Below, in pieces: positions 44,309 to 52,680 of a DNA stretch of 64,000 nt. The stretch is from assembly GCA_024688885.1 (NCBI GenBank), contig JAILDV010000057.1, forward strand, positions 1 to 64,000. The letters run 5' to 3'. The notes under the pieces were generated by a model. The model saw only the letters and a program-made list of their open reading frames with translations, did no database searches and was not told the origin of the DNA. This DNA comes from Bacteroidaceae bacterium (GTDB lineage Bacteria > Bacteroidota > Bacteroidia > Bacteroidales > Bacteroidaceae). How positions within the stretch are numbered: position 1 is the stretch's first letter; every line of letters starts with the position of its first letter. A program made the position numbers and the translations under genes.

Positions 44309-45526
44309 TTATCGCTGATAACAGAAATAGTGTTTACGGATTTTTTTAGAGGCAAGCGATGTGCTCAGCATGTCGCTTGCTTCTGTTAGGTCGCGTGTGG
44401 TGCCGTCGTTGAAGCGGATTTCGATTTGGTCATCGTCGAGGCTGTACATGTCTTTTCCCACTTCGATGTTGGAAATGAGGTAGTTGGCATCGTCGAGGGA
44501 GATGTGGTAGCGTTGTGCCAGTTCTGCGAGTTTTTTCTGCTTGTGCTCGTCGGAGAAGGGTTCGTCGCTCATCTCCACCTTGAAGATGTTGCGGTTGATG
44601 AAATCTTTGGCGAGCAGGGAGAGGATGGGGTCGGGATGGTCGCACCACACCTTCATGGCTGACCAGATGTCGTTGTCGTCAAGGGTCAGATAATGGCGCA
44701 AGCAATCAGGATTGCTGAAAAATGCGTTGCGGCCGATGTTGTTGTAAAGGAAGAAACGAAGGGCAGGGGAGGCGAAGAGTTCCGTGCCTTCATGTGCCAG
44801 TTGTTTGGCACGTAGGAGGGCGTTAATCATCACGTGCTCGGCTGCTACAGAGGTCTTGTGCAGATACACCTGCCAGTACATGAGACGGCGGCTGACGAGG
44901 TAGTTCTCGATGGAGTAGATGCCTTTCTTGTCCACCACCAGTTGGTCATCCACCATGTCGAGCATGTCGATGATGCGTGAGGAGCCGATGTTGGCTTCGT
45001 TCACGCCTGTGAAGAAGGCATCGCGCTTGAGATAGTCGAGCCTGTCCATATCAAGTTGTGAGGAGATGAGCTGATGGAGGAAGCGTTTGGGGTATTCGTC
45101 CTTGAAAATCTTGATGGCGAGAGAGAGTTGTCCGCGAAACTCGTCATTCATCTGTTCCATCACCATCAACGAGATGTCCTCATGACTCACACCGCTGATG
45201 AGGGTGTGTTCCAATACATGACTGAACGGCCCGTGCCCGATGTCGTGCAAGAGGATGGCTGCCTGCACCGCTTCTGCCTCGCTGTCGAAGATGAAGTGTC
45301 CCTTCTGCTGCAGAGAGAGGATGGCTTTGCCCATCAGGTGGAAGGCGCCGAGCGAGTGTTGCAGACGGGTGTGCTGTGCTCCGGGATAGACGATGTTGGC
45401 ACCGCCCAACTGCTTGATGCGGCTGAGACGGTAGAAGGCGGGATGGCGCACGATGTCGAGCAACAAACCGCGAGGTACGCGGATGAAGCCGAACACGGGG
45501 TCGTTGATGATTTTAGCGGACTGCAC
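44309..45526 (-). CDS. HD-domain phosphohydrolase (SAMHD1/dGTPase-like)
   Basis: 405 residues, GTG start. The HD metal motif is H...HDIGHGPFSH, preceded by RLSRIKQLGGANIVYPGAQH and TRLQHSLG, as in the SAMHD1-like family; SQLDMDRLDYLKRD supplies the last Asp. Family members hydrolyse dNTPs or other phosphate esters; the substrate is not known here. It converges on the pfkA-like gene with only 15 bp between stops. A heptamer array directly abuts the start region. Confidence 0.85.
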   Translation of the reverse strand: MQSAKIINDPVFGFIRVPRGLLLDIVRHPAFYRLSRIKQLGGANIVYPGAQHTRLQHSLGAFHLMGKAILSLQQKGHFIFDSEAEAVQAAILLHDIGHGPFSHVLEHTLISGVSHEDISLMVMEQMNDEFRGQLSLAIKIFKDEYPKRFLHQLISSQLDMDRLDYLKRDAFFTGVNEANIGSSRIIDMLDMVDDQLVVDKKGIYSIENYLVSRRLMYWQVYLHKTSVAAEHVMINALLRAKQLAHEGTELFASPALRFFLYNNIGRNAFFSNPDCLRHYLTLDDNDIWSAMKVWCDHPDPILSLLAKDFINRNIFKVEMSDEPFSDEHKQKKLAELAQRYHISLDDANYLISNIEVGKDMYSLDDDQIEIRFNDGTTRDLTEASDMLSTSLASKKIRKHYFCYQR

Positions 45527-45533
45527 GATGAGA

Positions 45534-45574
45534 ATTAGGAATTAGGAGTTAGGAATTAGGAGTTGCCATGCGGG
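45534..45574. repeat. ATTAGGA heptamer array plus GTTGCCATGCGGG adaptor
   Basis: ATTAGGA, ATTAGGA, GTTAGGA, ATTAGGA in perfect 7-bp register (45534-45561), followed by GTTGCCATGCGGG (45562-45574). It lies eight bases upstream of the HD gene's GTG. The same adaptor follows a TTGACAG array at 56972. Confidence 0.8.
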
Positions 45575-45631
45575 ATGCAAGCATCGCGTTAGCTCAACTG
45601 TCAAATGTGGCGGAGGTTTTATTGCGGCAAG

Positions 45632-45722
45632 CCACCGAAAGAAAAATAGGTAAAAACAAGTAAAAATAGATAAAAATATTTTTCTTTATTTTTTATGTCT
45701 TTTTTTATATTTTTCTTTCGGT
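45632..45722. repeat. long A/T-rich inverted repeat between pyrF and the HD gene
   Basis: Perfect 16-bp arms CACCGAAAGAAAAATA/TATTTTTCTTTCGGTG (45632-45647, 45707-45722) with further imperfect A/T pairing inward. Probably a terminator for pyrF or a small palindromic element. No gene in 45527-45762. Confidence 0.65.
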
Positions 45723-45762
45723 GCCAACGGCGCAATTAACTTTTGATGTTTATGTTTCACTG

Positions 45763-46683
45763 TCAACTTAAAAGCTTTGCCATTTGCTCTGCCACCTTTT
45801 TCGCTTCTTCGCCTGCCACCTCGGCAAACTTTTCGGTTTTGTCGGCATAGATGATGGCACGTGAGGAGTTGACGATGAGGCCGCAATCCTTGGTCATGCC
45901 GTACTTGCACACTTCTTCGAGGCTGCCACCTTGTGCACCAATGCCGGGCACGAGCAGGAAGTGGTCGGGAACAATCTTGCGGATGTCTGCGAACATCTTG
46001 CCTTGTGTGGCACCTACCACATACATCATGTTGTCGGCGTTGCCCCATTCCTGACTCTTCTTCAGCACTTTCTCAAAGAGACGTTCTTTGGGAGTTGACA
46101 GTTGACAGTTGACAGTTGACAGTTGGCTGCCGCCTTGTGGGTCAACGGTTGATGCGGAACTGTCCGAATGGCAACTGTCAACTGTCAACTCTCCACTGTC
46201 AACTGGTAAGAGTTGGAAATCGTGGCTACCCTTGTTGGAGGTGAGTGCAAGGAGAATCACCCATTTGCCCTCATACTGCAGGAAAGGCGTCACGCTGTCC
46301 TCGCCCATGTAGGGAGCCACCGTGAGGGCGTCGAGGTTGATTTCCTCGAAGAAGGTGCGGGCATACATCGCGCTGGTGTTGCCGATGTCGCCACGTTTGG
46401 CATCTGCGATGATGAAGTGCTGGGGATAGTGCTCGTTGAGGTACGTGATGGTCTTCTCGAACGAAATCCAGCCCTTCACGCCCATGCTCTCGTAGAAAGC
46501 GAGGTTGGGCTTGTATGCCACGCAATAGGGTGCTGTGGCGTCGATGATGGCCTTGTTGAAAGCGAAGATGGGGTCTTCCTCCTTCAGCAGGTGTTCAGGA
46601 ATCTTCTTGATGTCGGTGTCGAGACCTACACACAGGAAGGTCTTCTTCGTGAAAATCTGGTTGATGAGTTCTTTGCGTGTCAT
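45763..46683 (-). CDS. pyrF: orotidine 5'-phosphate decarboxylase (type 2) with repeat-derived insertion
   Basis: 306 residues. Family-2 Pyr[12 protein letters not shown] and YKPNLAFYE early, the catalytic ADAKRGDIG (residues 93-101), VAPYMGEDS and PGIGAQGG. It makes UMP. Residues about 160-198 are foreign to the family and come from the composite heptamer element at 46093-46204 ([11 protein letters not shown] is the translated repeat). The frame stays open and the flanking enzyme sequence is intact, so the protein may work with a surface loop. 18 bp after the DUF4153 gene. Confidence 0.93.
   Translation of the reverse strand: MTRKELINQIFTKKTFLCVGLDTDIKKIPEHLLKEEDPIFAFNKAIIDATAPYCVAYKPNLAFYESMGVKGWISFEKTITYLNEHYPQHFIIADAKRGDIGNTSAMYARTFFEEINLDALTVAPYMGEDSVTPFLQYEGKWVILLALTSNKGSHDFQLLPVDSGELTVDSCHSDSSASTVDPQGGSQLSTVNCQLSTPKERLFEKVLKKSQEWGNADNMMYVVGATQGKMFADIRKIVPDHFLLVPGIGAQGGSLEEVCKYGMTKDCGLIVNSSRAIIYADKTEKFAEVAGEEAKKVAEQMAKLLS
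46093..46204. repeat. composite heptamer element inside pyrF
   Basis: AGTTGAC x4 plus a partial unit (46093-46125), a 47-bp spacer holding the adaptor GTTGCCATTCGG on minus (46164-46175), then AACTGTC-type units (46173-46204) in inverted orientation. The pyrF coding strand reads the first array in the open (CTGTCAA) sense. Confidence 0.85.
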
Positions 46684-46701
46684 ATATTCTTGATGTTTTA
46701 G

Positions 46702-48444
46702 TTATTTCTTTTGTAGGATGAAACCCGTGACGTCAACCATGATGCTCTCGACCTTGTTCGTGCGAGAGTCGTTCAATGGGCTGATGCTGAAATGGGTCAC
46801 CATGTATATATTGTGATTCGATGCACAAGGCAATGGGAAAGGCGCTGGCATCGAGTGTTTGTGAGCACGGAGTGTGTCGAGATTGACGAAGACGGTGTCA
46901 AGGGCTTCGCCTCTGAATTCAGCGACTAACTGAACGATGTTCTGGTTGGAAGGAACTGTGACAGTCGGCGTGTAAACCCTGAATATCTTTTCGTATCCCT
47001 CTGATATGTCGATGGCAAAGTCCTCACAGCCGTTGCCGATATAGTAATTTTCTACGATTGTCGATTGAGACGGTGTGTCGCTGAGGAAGTCGTAGTAGAA
47101 GTAAACCTCTGTGGTGTCCTTCACGTAGGCATCCGTGTAGTGGCTTCCGAAATATTCCCTCATGTATCTCATCTTGTCGTTCAGCTCGACAGCCTCCTCC
47201 TTGGTCAGGATGTGGAGGAGATGCTTGTATTGCCGTTCGTTGAGCGGGAACTTCCTTACTCTTATCATGTCTGTGCTATACAGCATCTTCCTGATCTTGC
47301 TGTCCATGCAGTTGCGCGTGATGCTGAAATAGTTGATAGGGAAAGCCGATGTGAGCAGGAAGATGAGGGCGAAGGAAATGGTGATCCAGTTGATGCGTCG
47401 TGCCTTGGTCTGGAAGAGCGTGATGCAGACGAAGTAGAACCACAGGTTGAGGGTGATGAGGTAGAGGCGGCTGATGGTGACGCCGTAGTCGCTGAAACGT
47501 CGGATGATGCCGACCGTCATGAGCAGCAGCAGTGGCAGTATTGCCACAGGCAGATAGCGGGCGATGAAGTTGTCCGTGTTCTTGTTCTGCAACTTGCGGA
47601 CAGGATAAAGTCCAAACTCAATGAGGATGAGTCCCACCATTGACACCACGACCAACATCGACACCTTGCCGTTGGGCAGTTCCCAACGAATGAGAATGAG
47701 GGTGGCATAGATGTATAGGACGATGATGTACAACCCCTCTAGCCCCAGGAACAGATAGCGTATGACGGCATTGAGGAAGTTGGAATCGAGGGGTTTCCTG
47801 TCGAACTTCTGCTCTCCCTGAGGAATGCGTCCGAGGAAAAGGAGCGTAGGCAGAAGCATGCCTATCAGCGTCTCTGCAATGAGCATCCATTTATACCCAA
47901 GGTCGATGTTGAAAAGGAAGTTGAAGGATGTGAGCAGCAACACGAAGCCGCCAGACAGCACGTTGCCAATGAAATAGCAAATGATGGAGTTGAGGATAAG
48001 CCTCTTGGTGAAGTTCCACGAAGCGATGTTGTCTCTCTCCTTGAAGAACGAGAGGAAGAACAGCGAAAGCCATAGGGAGAGAATGGTGGCAGCGTGCGCC
48101 ACGTAGAGTTCCCAGTTGGTTTGTCTCTCATCGCCTGTGGTGTGGTAAATATAGAAGGCATCAGCCAGCAACAGGAGGTGTGCCACGATGTTGACAATCA
48201 GCACCGTCCGTTGTTTCCGCCCGTCCTCTGCCCACAGACGCAAAGTGAGCGACAGCAGATACCCCACCGACAAATAGTAGACGATCGTGCCATTTGCTTG
48301 TCCGCTGAGCGTCTTCTCATCATCAATAATAAGGAAGATGAGGAATAGCGTCAAAGCCGTGATGAAAGCAACGGCAACGGGAAAACGCTTGATGCAATTC
48401 TGCAAAGCATTGATGATGGCTTCTGGGGCACTGGATAGCTTCAT
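46702..48444 (-). CDS. DUF4153-family polytopic membrane protein
   Basis: 580 residues from ATG 48444. The frame stays open 30 codons further, but only because it reads the heptamer array (NCQLSTV-type repeats), so that part is rejected. About ten hydrophobic segments lie in residues 20-400 (AFITALTLFLIFLIIDD first), then a soluble C-terminal part of about 180 residues. Matches the DUF4153 pattern; function unknown. It sits between prfA and pyrF, and its start codon directly touches the array. Confidence 0.78.
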   Translation of the reverse strand: MKLSSAPEAIINALQNCIKRFPVAVAFITALTLFLIFLIIDDEKTLSGQANGTIVYYLSVGYLLSLTLRLWAEDGRKQRTVLIVNIVAHLLLLADAFYIYHTTGDERQTNWELYVAHAATILSLWLSLFFLSFFKERDNIASWNFTKRLILNSIICYFIGNVLSGGFVLLLTSFNFLFNIDLGYKWMLIAETLIGMLLPTLLFLGRIPQGEQKFDRKPLDSNFLNAVIRYLFLGLEGLYIIVLYIYATLILIRWELPNGKVSMLVVVSMVGLILIEFGLYPVRKLQNKNTDNFIARYLPVAILPLLLLMTVGIIRRFSDYGVTISRLYLITLNLWFYFVCITLFQTKARRINWITISFALIFLLTSAFPINYFSITRNCMDSKIRKMLYSTDMIRVRKFPLNERQYKHLLHILTKEEAVELNDKMRYMREYFGSHYTDAYVKDTTEVYFYYDFLSDTPSQSTIVENYYIGNGCEDFAIDISEGYEKIFRVYTPTVTVPSNQNIVQLVAEFRGEALDTVFVNLDTLRAHKHSMPAPFPLPCASNHNIYMVTHFSISPLNDSRTNKVESIMVDVTGFILQKK

Positions 48445-48582
48445 GATAGTTGACAGTTGATAGTTGACAGTTGATAGTTGACAGTTGACAATTGATAGTT
48501 GACAGTTGATAGTTGACAATTGAAAGTTGTTCACCTTCTGTCCGCATGGTAACTGTCAACTGTCAATTTTCAACTGTCAACT
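48445..48582. repeat. inverted heptamer arrays between prfA and the DUF4153 gene
   Basis: Twelve 7-bp units, mostly alternating GATAGTT/GACAGTT (48445-48528), then a 22-bp spacer with the adaptor GTTACCATGCGG on minus (48542-48553), then AACTGTC-type units (48551-48582). The left array begins one base from the DUF4153 ATG and the right one ends two bases from the prfA stop. Confidence 0.9.
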
Positions 48583-48584
48583 GC

Positions 48585-49697
48585 TTAAAGTTCCGCTTCC
48601 TTCAACCTCTCTGCATTCTCCGCCACGATGAGGTGGTCGATGCAGTCCTGGATGTCGCCATCCATGAAAGCGGCGAGGTTGTAGATGGTGTAGTTGATGC
48701 GGTGGTCGGTGATGCGACCTTGCGGATAGTTGTAGGTGCGAATCTTTGCCGAGCGGTCACCCGTGGAGACGAGCGTCTTGCGTCGGGAGGCGATGTCGTC
48801 AATGTACTTCTGATGCTCGCGGTCATAGATGTAGGTGCGCAGACGGGCAAGGGCACGTTCCTTATTCTTCGGCTGGTCACGCGTTTCCGTACACTCCACA
48901 AGGATTTCCTCCTTCTCGCCCGTGTTCGGGTTTGTCCACATATAGCGGGCACGCACACCCGACTCCACCTTGTTCACGTTCTGACCACCAGCACCCGACG
49001 AGCGGAAGGTGTCCCACTTGATTTCGCCCTCGTTAATCTGCACGTCGAAAGCCTCCGCTTCGGGCAATACAGCCACCGTAGCAGCCGATGTGTGCACACG
49101 TCCCTGCGTCTCCGTCACAGGCACACGCTGCACACGATGCACCCCCGACTCATACTTCATCGTTCCATACACATTCTCGCCCGTCACGTTGCAGATGATT
49201 TCCTTATAACCACCCACAGCGCCCTCCGAGAACGAAGACACCGTGAGGTGCCAGCCCTTCATCTCGCAGTATTTCGAGTACATGCGGAAGAGGTCGCCCG
49301 CAAACAGAGCCGCCTCGTCGCCACCCGTACCGCCACGGATTTCCAGCGTCACGTTCTTGCTGTCCTCAGGGTCGGCAGGAATGAGCAGGAGCTTGATTTC
49401 CTCCTCCAACTCAGGGATGCGCTTCTCGTTCACGGCGATTTCCTCGCGTGCCATCTCCTTCATTTCGGGGTCATCCTCCATCGAGAGCATCTCCTTCGCC
49501 TCCTCCAAGCCCTTCACCGCGTTGATATACTCCTGTCGGGCTTTCATGATGTCCTCCAGGTTCTTGTATTCCTTTGTCAACTGCACATACCGCTTCTGGT
49601 CGGCAATGACATTCGGGTCGGTAATGAGGGTTGACACCTCCTCAAATCGAGGCACCAACCCCTCCAATTTTTCCAGTATCGTATTTTCTGTTGCCAT
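48585..49697 (-). CDS. prfA: peptide chain release factor 1
   Basis: 370 residues. GGQ at 237-239 (SSGAGGQNVNKVES) is the peptidyl-tRNA hydrolysis motif. The codon-recognition region fits RF1, with a PETQGRVHTS-like TETQGRVHTSAA downstream of RVPVTE, so it should read UAA and UAG. Promoter box at 49717. In related genomes I recall purM, prfA and pyrF adjacent; here DUF4153 and the HIRAN island separate them. Confidence 0.95.
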   Translation of the reverse strand: MATENTILEKLEGLVPRFEEVSTLITDPNVIADQKRYVQLTKEYKNLEDIMKARQEYINAVKGLEEAKEMLSMEDDPEMKEMAREEIAVNEKRIPELEEEIKLLLIPADPEDSKNVTLEIRGGTGGDEAALFAGDLFRMYSKYCEMKGWHLTVSSFSEGAVGGYKEIICNVTGENVYGTMKYESGVHRVQRVPVTETQGRVHTSAATVAVLPEAEAFDVQINEGEIKWDTFRSSGAGGQNVNKVESGVRARYMWTNPNTGEKEEILVECTETRDQPKNKERALARLRTYIYDREHQKYIDDIASRRKTLVSTGDRSAKIRTYNYPQGRITDHRINYTIYNLAAFMDGDIQDCIDHLIVAENAERLKEAEL

Positions 49698-49716
49698 AGT
49701 GTCGTTATTTTGGGTG

Positions 49717-49724
49717 CAAAGTTA
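49717..49724 (-). promoter_or_regulatory. prfA promoter -7 box
   Basis: TAACTTTG on minus, 19 bp before the prfA ATG. A direct repeat beginning inside this box is repeated 104 bp upstream. Confidence 0.6.
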
Positions 49725-49849
49725 CGAAAAAACGAGCGAAATAGAAAAGAAAAACTTGTTTTACTTTTCATTTGGCTTCGCCGAGCTAAAGGTTCCGAGT
49801 GCAAGTAACTTCGGTGAAGCCAACGTTACGAAAAAACGAGCGAAATAGA
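49721..49849. repeat. 25-bp direct repeats flanking a hairpin upstream of prfA
   Basis: A 25-bp sequence starting GTTACGAAAAAACGAGCG occurs at 49721-49745 and 49825-49849. Between them TTGGCTTCGCCGA (49772-49784) and TCGGTGAAGCCAA (49811-49823) form a 13-bp stem with one mismatch. The layout resembles a small inverted-repeat element bounded by duplicated target, or a local duplication. Confidence 0.6.
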
Positions 49850-49947
49850 GAAAAAGATAGCGAAATGTTTGGGTGTTGCCGATATGCATTGTCTGAGTGT
49901 AAACCACACAATTAATCTTTTGGGGGCAATTGAAAATGATAGAAATA

Positions 49948-49986
49948 AAGAACCCGTGCAGTGTTTGCTGTGCGGGTTCTTGTTTT
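49948..49986. terminator. terminator after the prim-pol/DUF3987 gene
   Basis: Stem AAGAACCCG/CGGGTTCTT with weaker inner pairing; T-rich on both exits. Lies about 90 bp past the stop of the minus gene. Nothing else was found in 49850-50050. Confidence 0.65.
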
Positions 49987-50050
49987 GATGTGCTGATGTG
50001 TGGTGCTTTGGTGCAGGGAATTTCGTGTATAGGACTGAAAAATGCAAAAT

Positions 50051-50075
50051 GGTGCGTGGTGCGTGGTGCGCACCA
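50051..50075 (+). repeat. GGTGCGT heptamers at the left edge of the island
   Basis: GGTGCGT, GGTGCGT, GGTGCGC then ACCA; the last 12 bp TGGTGCGCACCA are a palindrome. The array starts within two bases of the stop codon of the gene at 50077. The same sequence occurs in inverted arms at 54071-54269. Confidence 0.75.
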
Positions 50076-50076
50076 T

Positions 50077-52419
50077 TCAGAGCATCATCACTCCCGTCTT
50101 TCTGAACACTGCCTTTTCGCCATTTCCCGTACGTTTTCCCTTCAGCACCTTCTCCACCAGATGGTCGCATATCAGGCGGTGAATTTTCGAGCGGGCGGCA
50201 CCCTCCGTGTTCAGTTGGAAACAGCGCATGGCATCCTCCACGGTGAACTCTTCAGGCAGCCGTTCGAAAGCCACGAGGGTTTTCTGTTGGCGCTTCATGT
50301 TGGTGGCGGCATCCCTCCATCTCGAGTCGAAATATTTCTCTGCCAAAGCTCCGAAATAGTGGCGCTGACAAGCATATTGGATGTTTACCAGCAGTTCTGT
50401 GAGTTGCCAGTCCACTTCGTCTGTCTCAAACTTGCCGCACCAGAAGTCGCCATCTTGATGCAGCTGGTTCCAGTGGCGCATGACGATGAAGGGGACGGAG
50501 AAGTTCAGCCCGTGATAGGCGCAGCGTTTCAGCAGCATCTCGTCTGCTTTCGAGTTGTTTTCCTTTGCATCCTCCATGCGGCGCGCTGTCCACTCGTAGA
50601 GGTTGTCCACCAACCTCTCCACAGGCAGTTCACCCTTCGTCCTGTCGAGTTTCCAAGCCCATTCCTTCAGATGGCGGTCGCTCTGGGTATCCACCATGCA
50701 CTCGCGTGTCATCATCTCGAAGTTGGTGGCAGGCAATGGAATGCAGGTAAGGCGAGTGGCCAGTCCGCTGCCGAAATTCTGTTCGTTCACCTTCTTTTTC
50801 AGTGCCAGGGGAGTGCCCGTGTAGATGAAGTTCCAGAACACATTGAAGTCCTGAAAGACAGAGTCGTTGTTTGAGTATGCCTGTCCATCCTCCTCGTTGT
50901 GGAACGCTTTCAATTCGAGGCTCTGCTTGTCAATCCACGAGCCACCCTTCTGCACCGTCACCGTGTTGTCCAGTTCCGTGTCGAAGGTGAGCATATGCAG
51001 GTGCATCTCCTCGCCATCCACTGTCTCCACAGCGTTCACCATGTCCTGAATGAATTGAGCGTTCGAAGTGCGGGCAGGGTGTACCCTCACCACCACTTTC
51101 GGCTTCTTGGGCTTTTCCTTGTTCGCCCCCTTCGTGCGCATCTCTTCGCGGTAGGCATTGATGGCATCCTTTCCCACCTTGTCGGCATAGACGATGGGAG
51201 CTGCCAGCAGCTTGTAGAGACGGGTGGCGAAGGACTTTCCGCTGGCGGGGTCACCGATGATGAAGGTGGAGTTGTTCAGTCTTCGCAGTTCCTCCGGACG
51301 GTGGTAGAAACGGTAGGTGCAGCGTGTCATCAGCGTCATCAGCAGTCCTCCAGCCACAAAAACGGCAGCAGGATACTGGTTGGACTTCAACCCCTTGCAC
51401 ACATCCTTCAGCACAGGGAACGACTCCGACAGCCTCTCCAGCTCGTCGCCCCATTCCCACAGGCGATGGTTCATCGACTTCTCCTCGTCCATCGCCATGC
51501 TGGAGGCATCCATCCCCACAATTTCCCTCATCGCCTTCGACACCCCTTTGGGCTGCTCCTTGCATGCCGACTCCACAATGCGTCTCACTTCCGCCTCGTC
51601 CAGTCCCAAGCGTGGCATCACCCTCAGGAGCTTCTCCTGCTGATTGTCGCAAATGGCACGGAGGTTCACCGCCAGCTGATGCAGTTTCACGTTGCGCTCG
51701 CCCTCCTGCGGCACACCACCGTTGCGTTCCCACCAGCGCTCGATGATGGTGGAGTAGGGGATTTCCTTGAAAAGGAGGTTCGAACTCTCGGCACTCTCGG
51801 CACTCTTGGCAACCACCACTTTCTTCCCTTGCGAATGGTTGTTTCTGTACTCCTTGTCGTACATCTCGCCAAACCGCTTGTCCTCCCATGTGAACAATTC
51901 CTTGTCCAGAAAGAGAATGTCCTCCTCCGTACAGATGAATGACAGGCGCGATGCGTCCTTGCAGCTCTCGTCCACCTCCACGCCCAGCACCTTCGCCATC
52001 CAGTGCTGGTTGTCAATCAGGTTGCCCCTCTCCGCGTCAGCCTTGAAGACCACCTTCAAGCCCTTTCCGCTCGGAGTCACATACACCAGCAGGATGCCCA
52101 GTGCCTTGAAATCAAGTCCCTTCCAGCCCTCAAACACCTTACGAGGTTCCTCCACGTGATCCACATCCATCACCGCCAAGCCTGTCAGCCGCGTAGCCGC
52201 CTGTTTGCGCCAGCGCCCCAGCTTGCCCGTCTTCGACGTGGTCTCGTCAAACATCGCCTGAAAGATGAATGCAGGCAATCTCCTTTTATACGCTGCATCA
52301 CCCGTCTGGCGATATTTCTCAATGCACTCCTTCCACTGCGAAGCCCTCACCAGCGCATAGAACTGCGCCTCGTCAACGGGCTGTGTGGGAAACGAAAAAT
52401 TTTTTTGACAATAAAACAT
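50077..52419 (-). CDS. VirE_N (BT4734-like prim-pol) and DUF3987 helicase-like protein
   Basis: 780 residues. Residues about 60-190 match the VirE N-terminal/BT4734-like domain, related to archaeo-eukaryotic primases: acidic pair D85/D87 (MDVDHV), TPSGKGLKVVF (K122 where His is usual) and CKDASRLSF. Residues about 330-700 match DUF3987 with P-loop GDPASGKS (389-396) and a Walker-B-like LTFDTELD. A primase-helicase for replication or repair is a reasonable inference. It has its own promoter and terminator, a 140-nt leader, and forms an island with the HIRAN gene. Confidence 0.78.
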   Translation of the reverse strand: MFYCQKNFSFPTQPVDEAQFYALVRASQWKECIEKYRQTGDAAYKRRLPAFIFQAMFDETTSKTGKLGRWRKQAATRLTGLAVMDVDHVEEPRKVFEGWKGLDFKALGILLVYVTPSGKGLKVVFKADAERGNLIDNQHWMAKVLGVEVDESCKDASRLSFICTEEDILFLDKELFTWEDKRFGEMYDKEYRNNHSQGKKVVVAKSAESAESSNLLFKEIPYSTIIERWWERNGGVPQEGERNVKLHQLAVNLRAICDNQQEKLLRVMPRLGLDEAEVRRIVESACKEQPKGVSKAMREIVGMDASSMAMDEEKSMNHRLWEWGDELERLSESFPVLKDVCKGLKSNQYPAAVFVAGGLLMTLMTRCTYRFYHRPEELRRLNNSTFIIGDPASGKSFATRLYKLLAAPIVYADKVGKDAINAYREEMRTKGANKEKPKKPKVVVRVHPARTSNAQFIQDMVNAVETVDGEEMHLHMLTFDTELDNTVTVQKGGSWIDKQSLELKAFHNEEDGQAYSNNDSVFQDFNVFWNFIYTGTPLALKKKVNEQNFGSGLATRLTCIPLPATNFEMMTRECMVDTQSDRHLKEWAWKLDRTKGELPVERLVDNLYEWTARRMEDAKENNSKADEMLLKRCAYHGLNFSVPFIVMRHWNQLHQDGDFWCGKFETDEVDWQLTELLVNIQYACQRHYFGALAEKYFDSRWRDAATNMKRQQKTLVAFERLPEEFTVEDAMRCFQLNTEGAARSKIHRLICDHLVEKVLKGKRTGNGEKAVFRKTGVMML

Positions 52420-52442
52420 ACCTATTTAATTTAAGTTTATAA

Positions 52443-52541
52443 TTAATTGTGTTCAATTCCATCTGTGCCTATGTCGTGAGCATGGAGTGGCGAAGATTGG
52501 TACCATTCTCTCGCGAGCCTCCTCCCTCCCTGCATCTGCAT
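52443..52541 (-). CDS. possible 32-codon leader ORF
   Basis: Within the leader of the prim-pol gene an ATG at 52541 opens a frame of 32 codons (starts MQMQGGRR, ends GIEHN) closing 24 bp before the main ATG. No ribosome-binding site or homology supports it. It could be a regulatory leader peptide or chance. Confidence 0.2.
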   Translation of the reverse strand: MQMQGGRRLAREWYQSSPLHAHDIGTDGIEHN

Positions 52542-52567
52542 GGGGCACTGTAAATCTGATTTCGATG

Positions 52568-52597
52568 CAAAGGTACGGCACTTTTAGTTCGCCACAA
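52568..52597 (-). promoter_or_regulatory. promoter of the prim-pol/DUF3987 gene
   Basis: Minus strand TTG (52595-52597), 19-bp spacer, TACCTTTG (52568-52575). The leader to the ATG at 52419 is about 140 nt and partly G/C-rich. Confidence 0.75.
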
Positions 52598-52621
52598 TGA
52601 AAAATTAATTATAACTTATTG

Positions 52622-52674
52622 TTGTACAAGTGGATACAAGTAGTTGCAAATGGTGCGCAAGTTTTTGTACAAGT
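52622..52674. promoter_or_regulatory. helically phased CAAGT repeats, candidate operator
   Basis: CAAGT or CAAAT begins at 52627, 52637, 52647, 52658 and 52670, that is every 10-12 bp. The two end copies are the identical 10-mer TTGTACAAGT (52622-52631, 52665-52674). The block lies 25 bp upstream of the -33 box, a normal place for a regulator site. Confidence 0.5.
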
Positions 52675-52680
52675 TTAGAC

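Noticed and set aside
48445..48534. N-terminal extension of the DUF4153 protein
   Set aside because: Only translates heptamer repeats; ATG 48444 gives a normal membrane protein start.
48513..49634. 373-codon open frame on plus
   Set aside because: Antisense to prfA; begins inside a heptamer array and is His/Leu/Arg-rich without domains.
49930..51942. Two plus-strand frames of 314 and 347 codons
   Set aside because: Antisense to the prim-pol/DUF3987 gene, which has P-loop and DxD motifs on the other strand.
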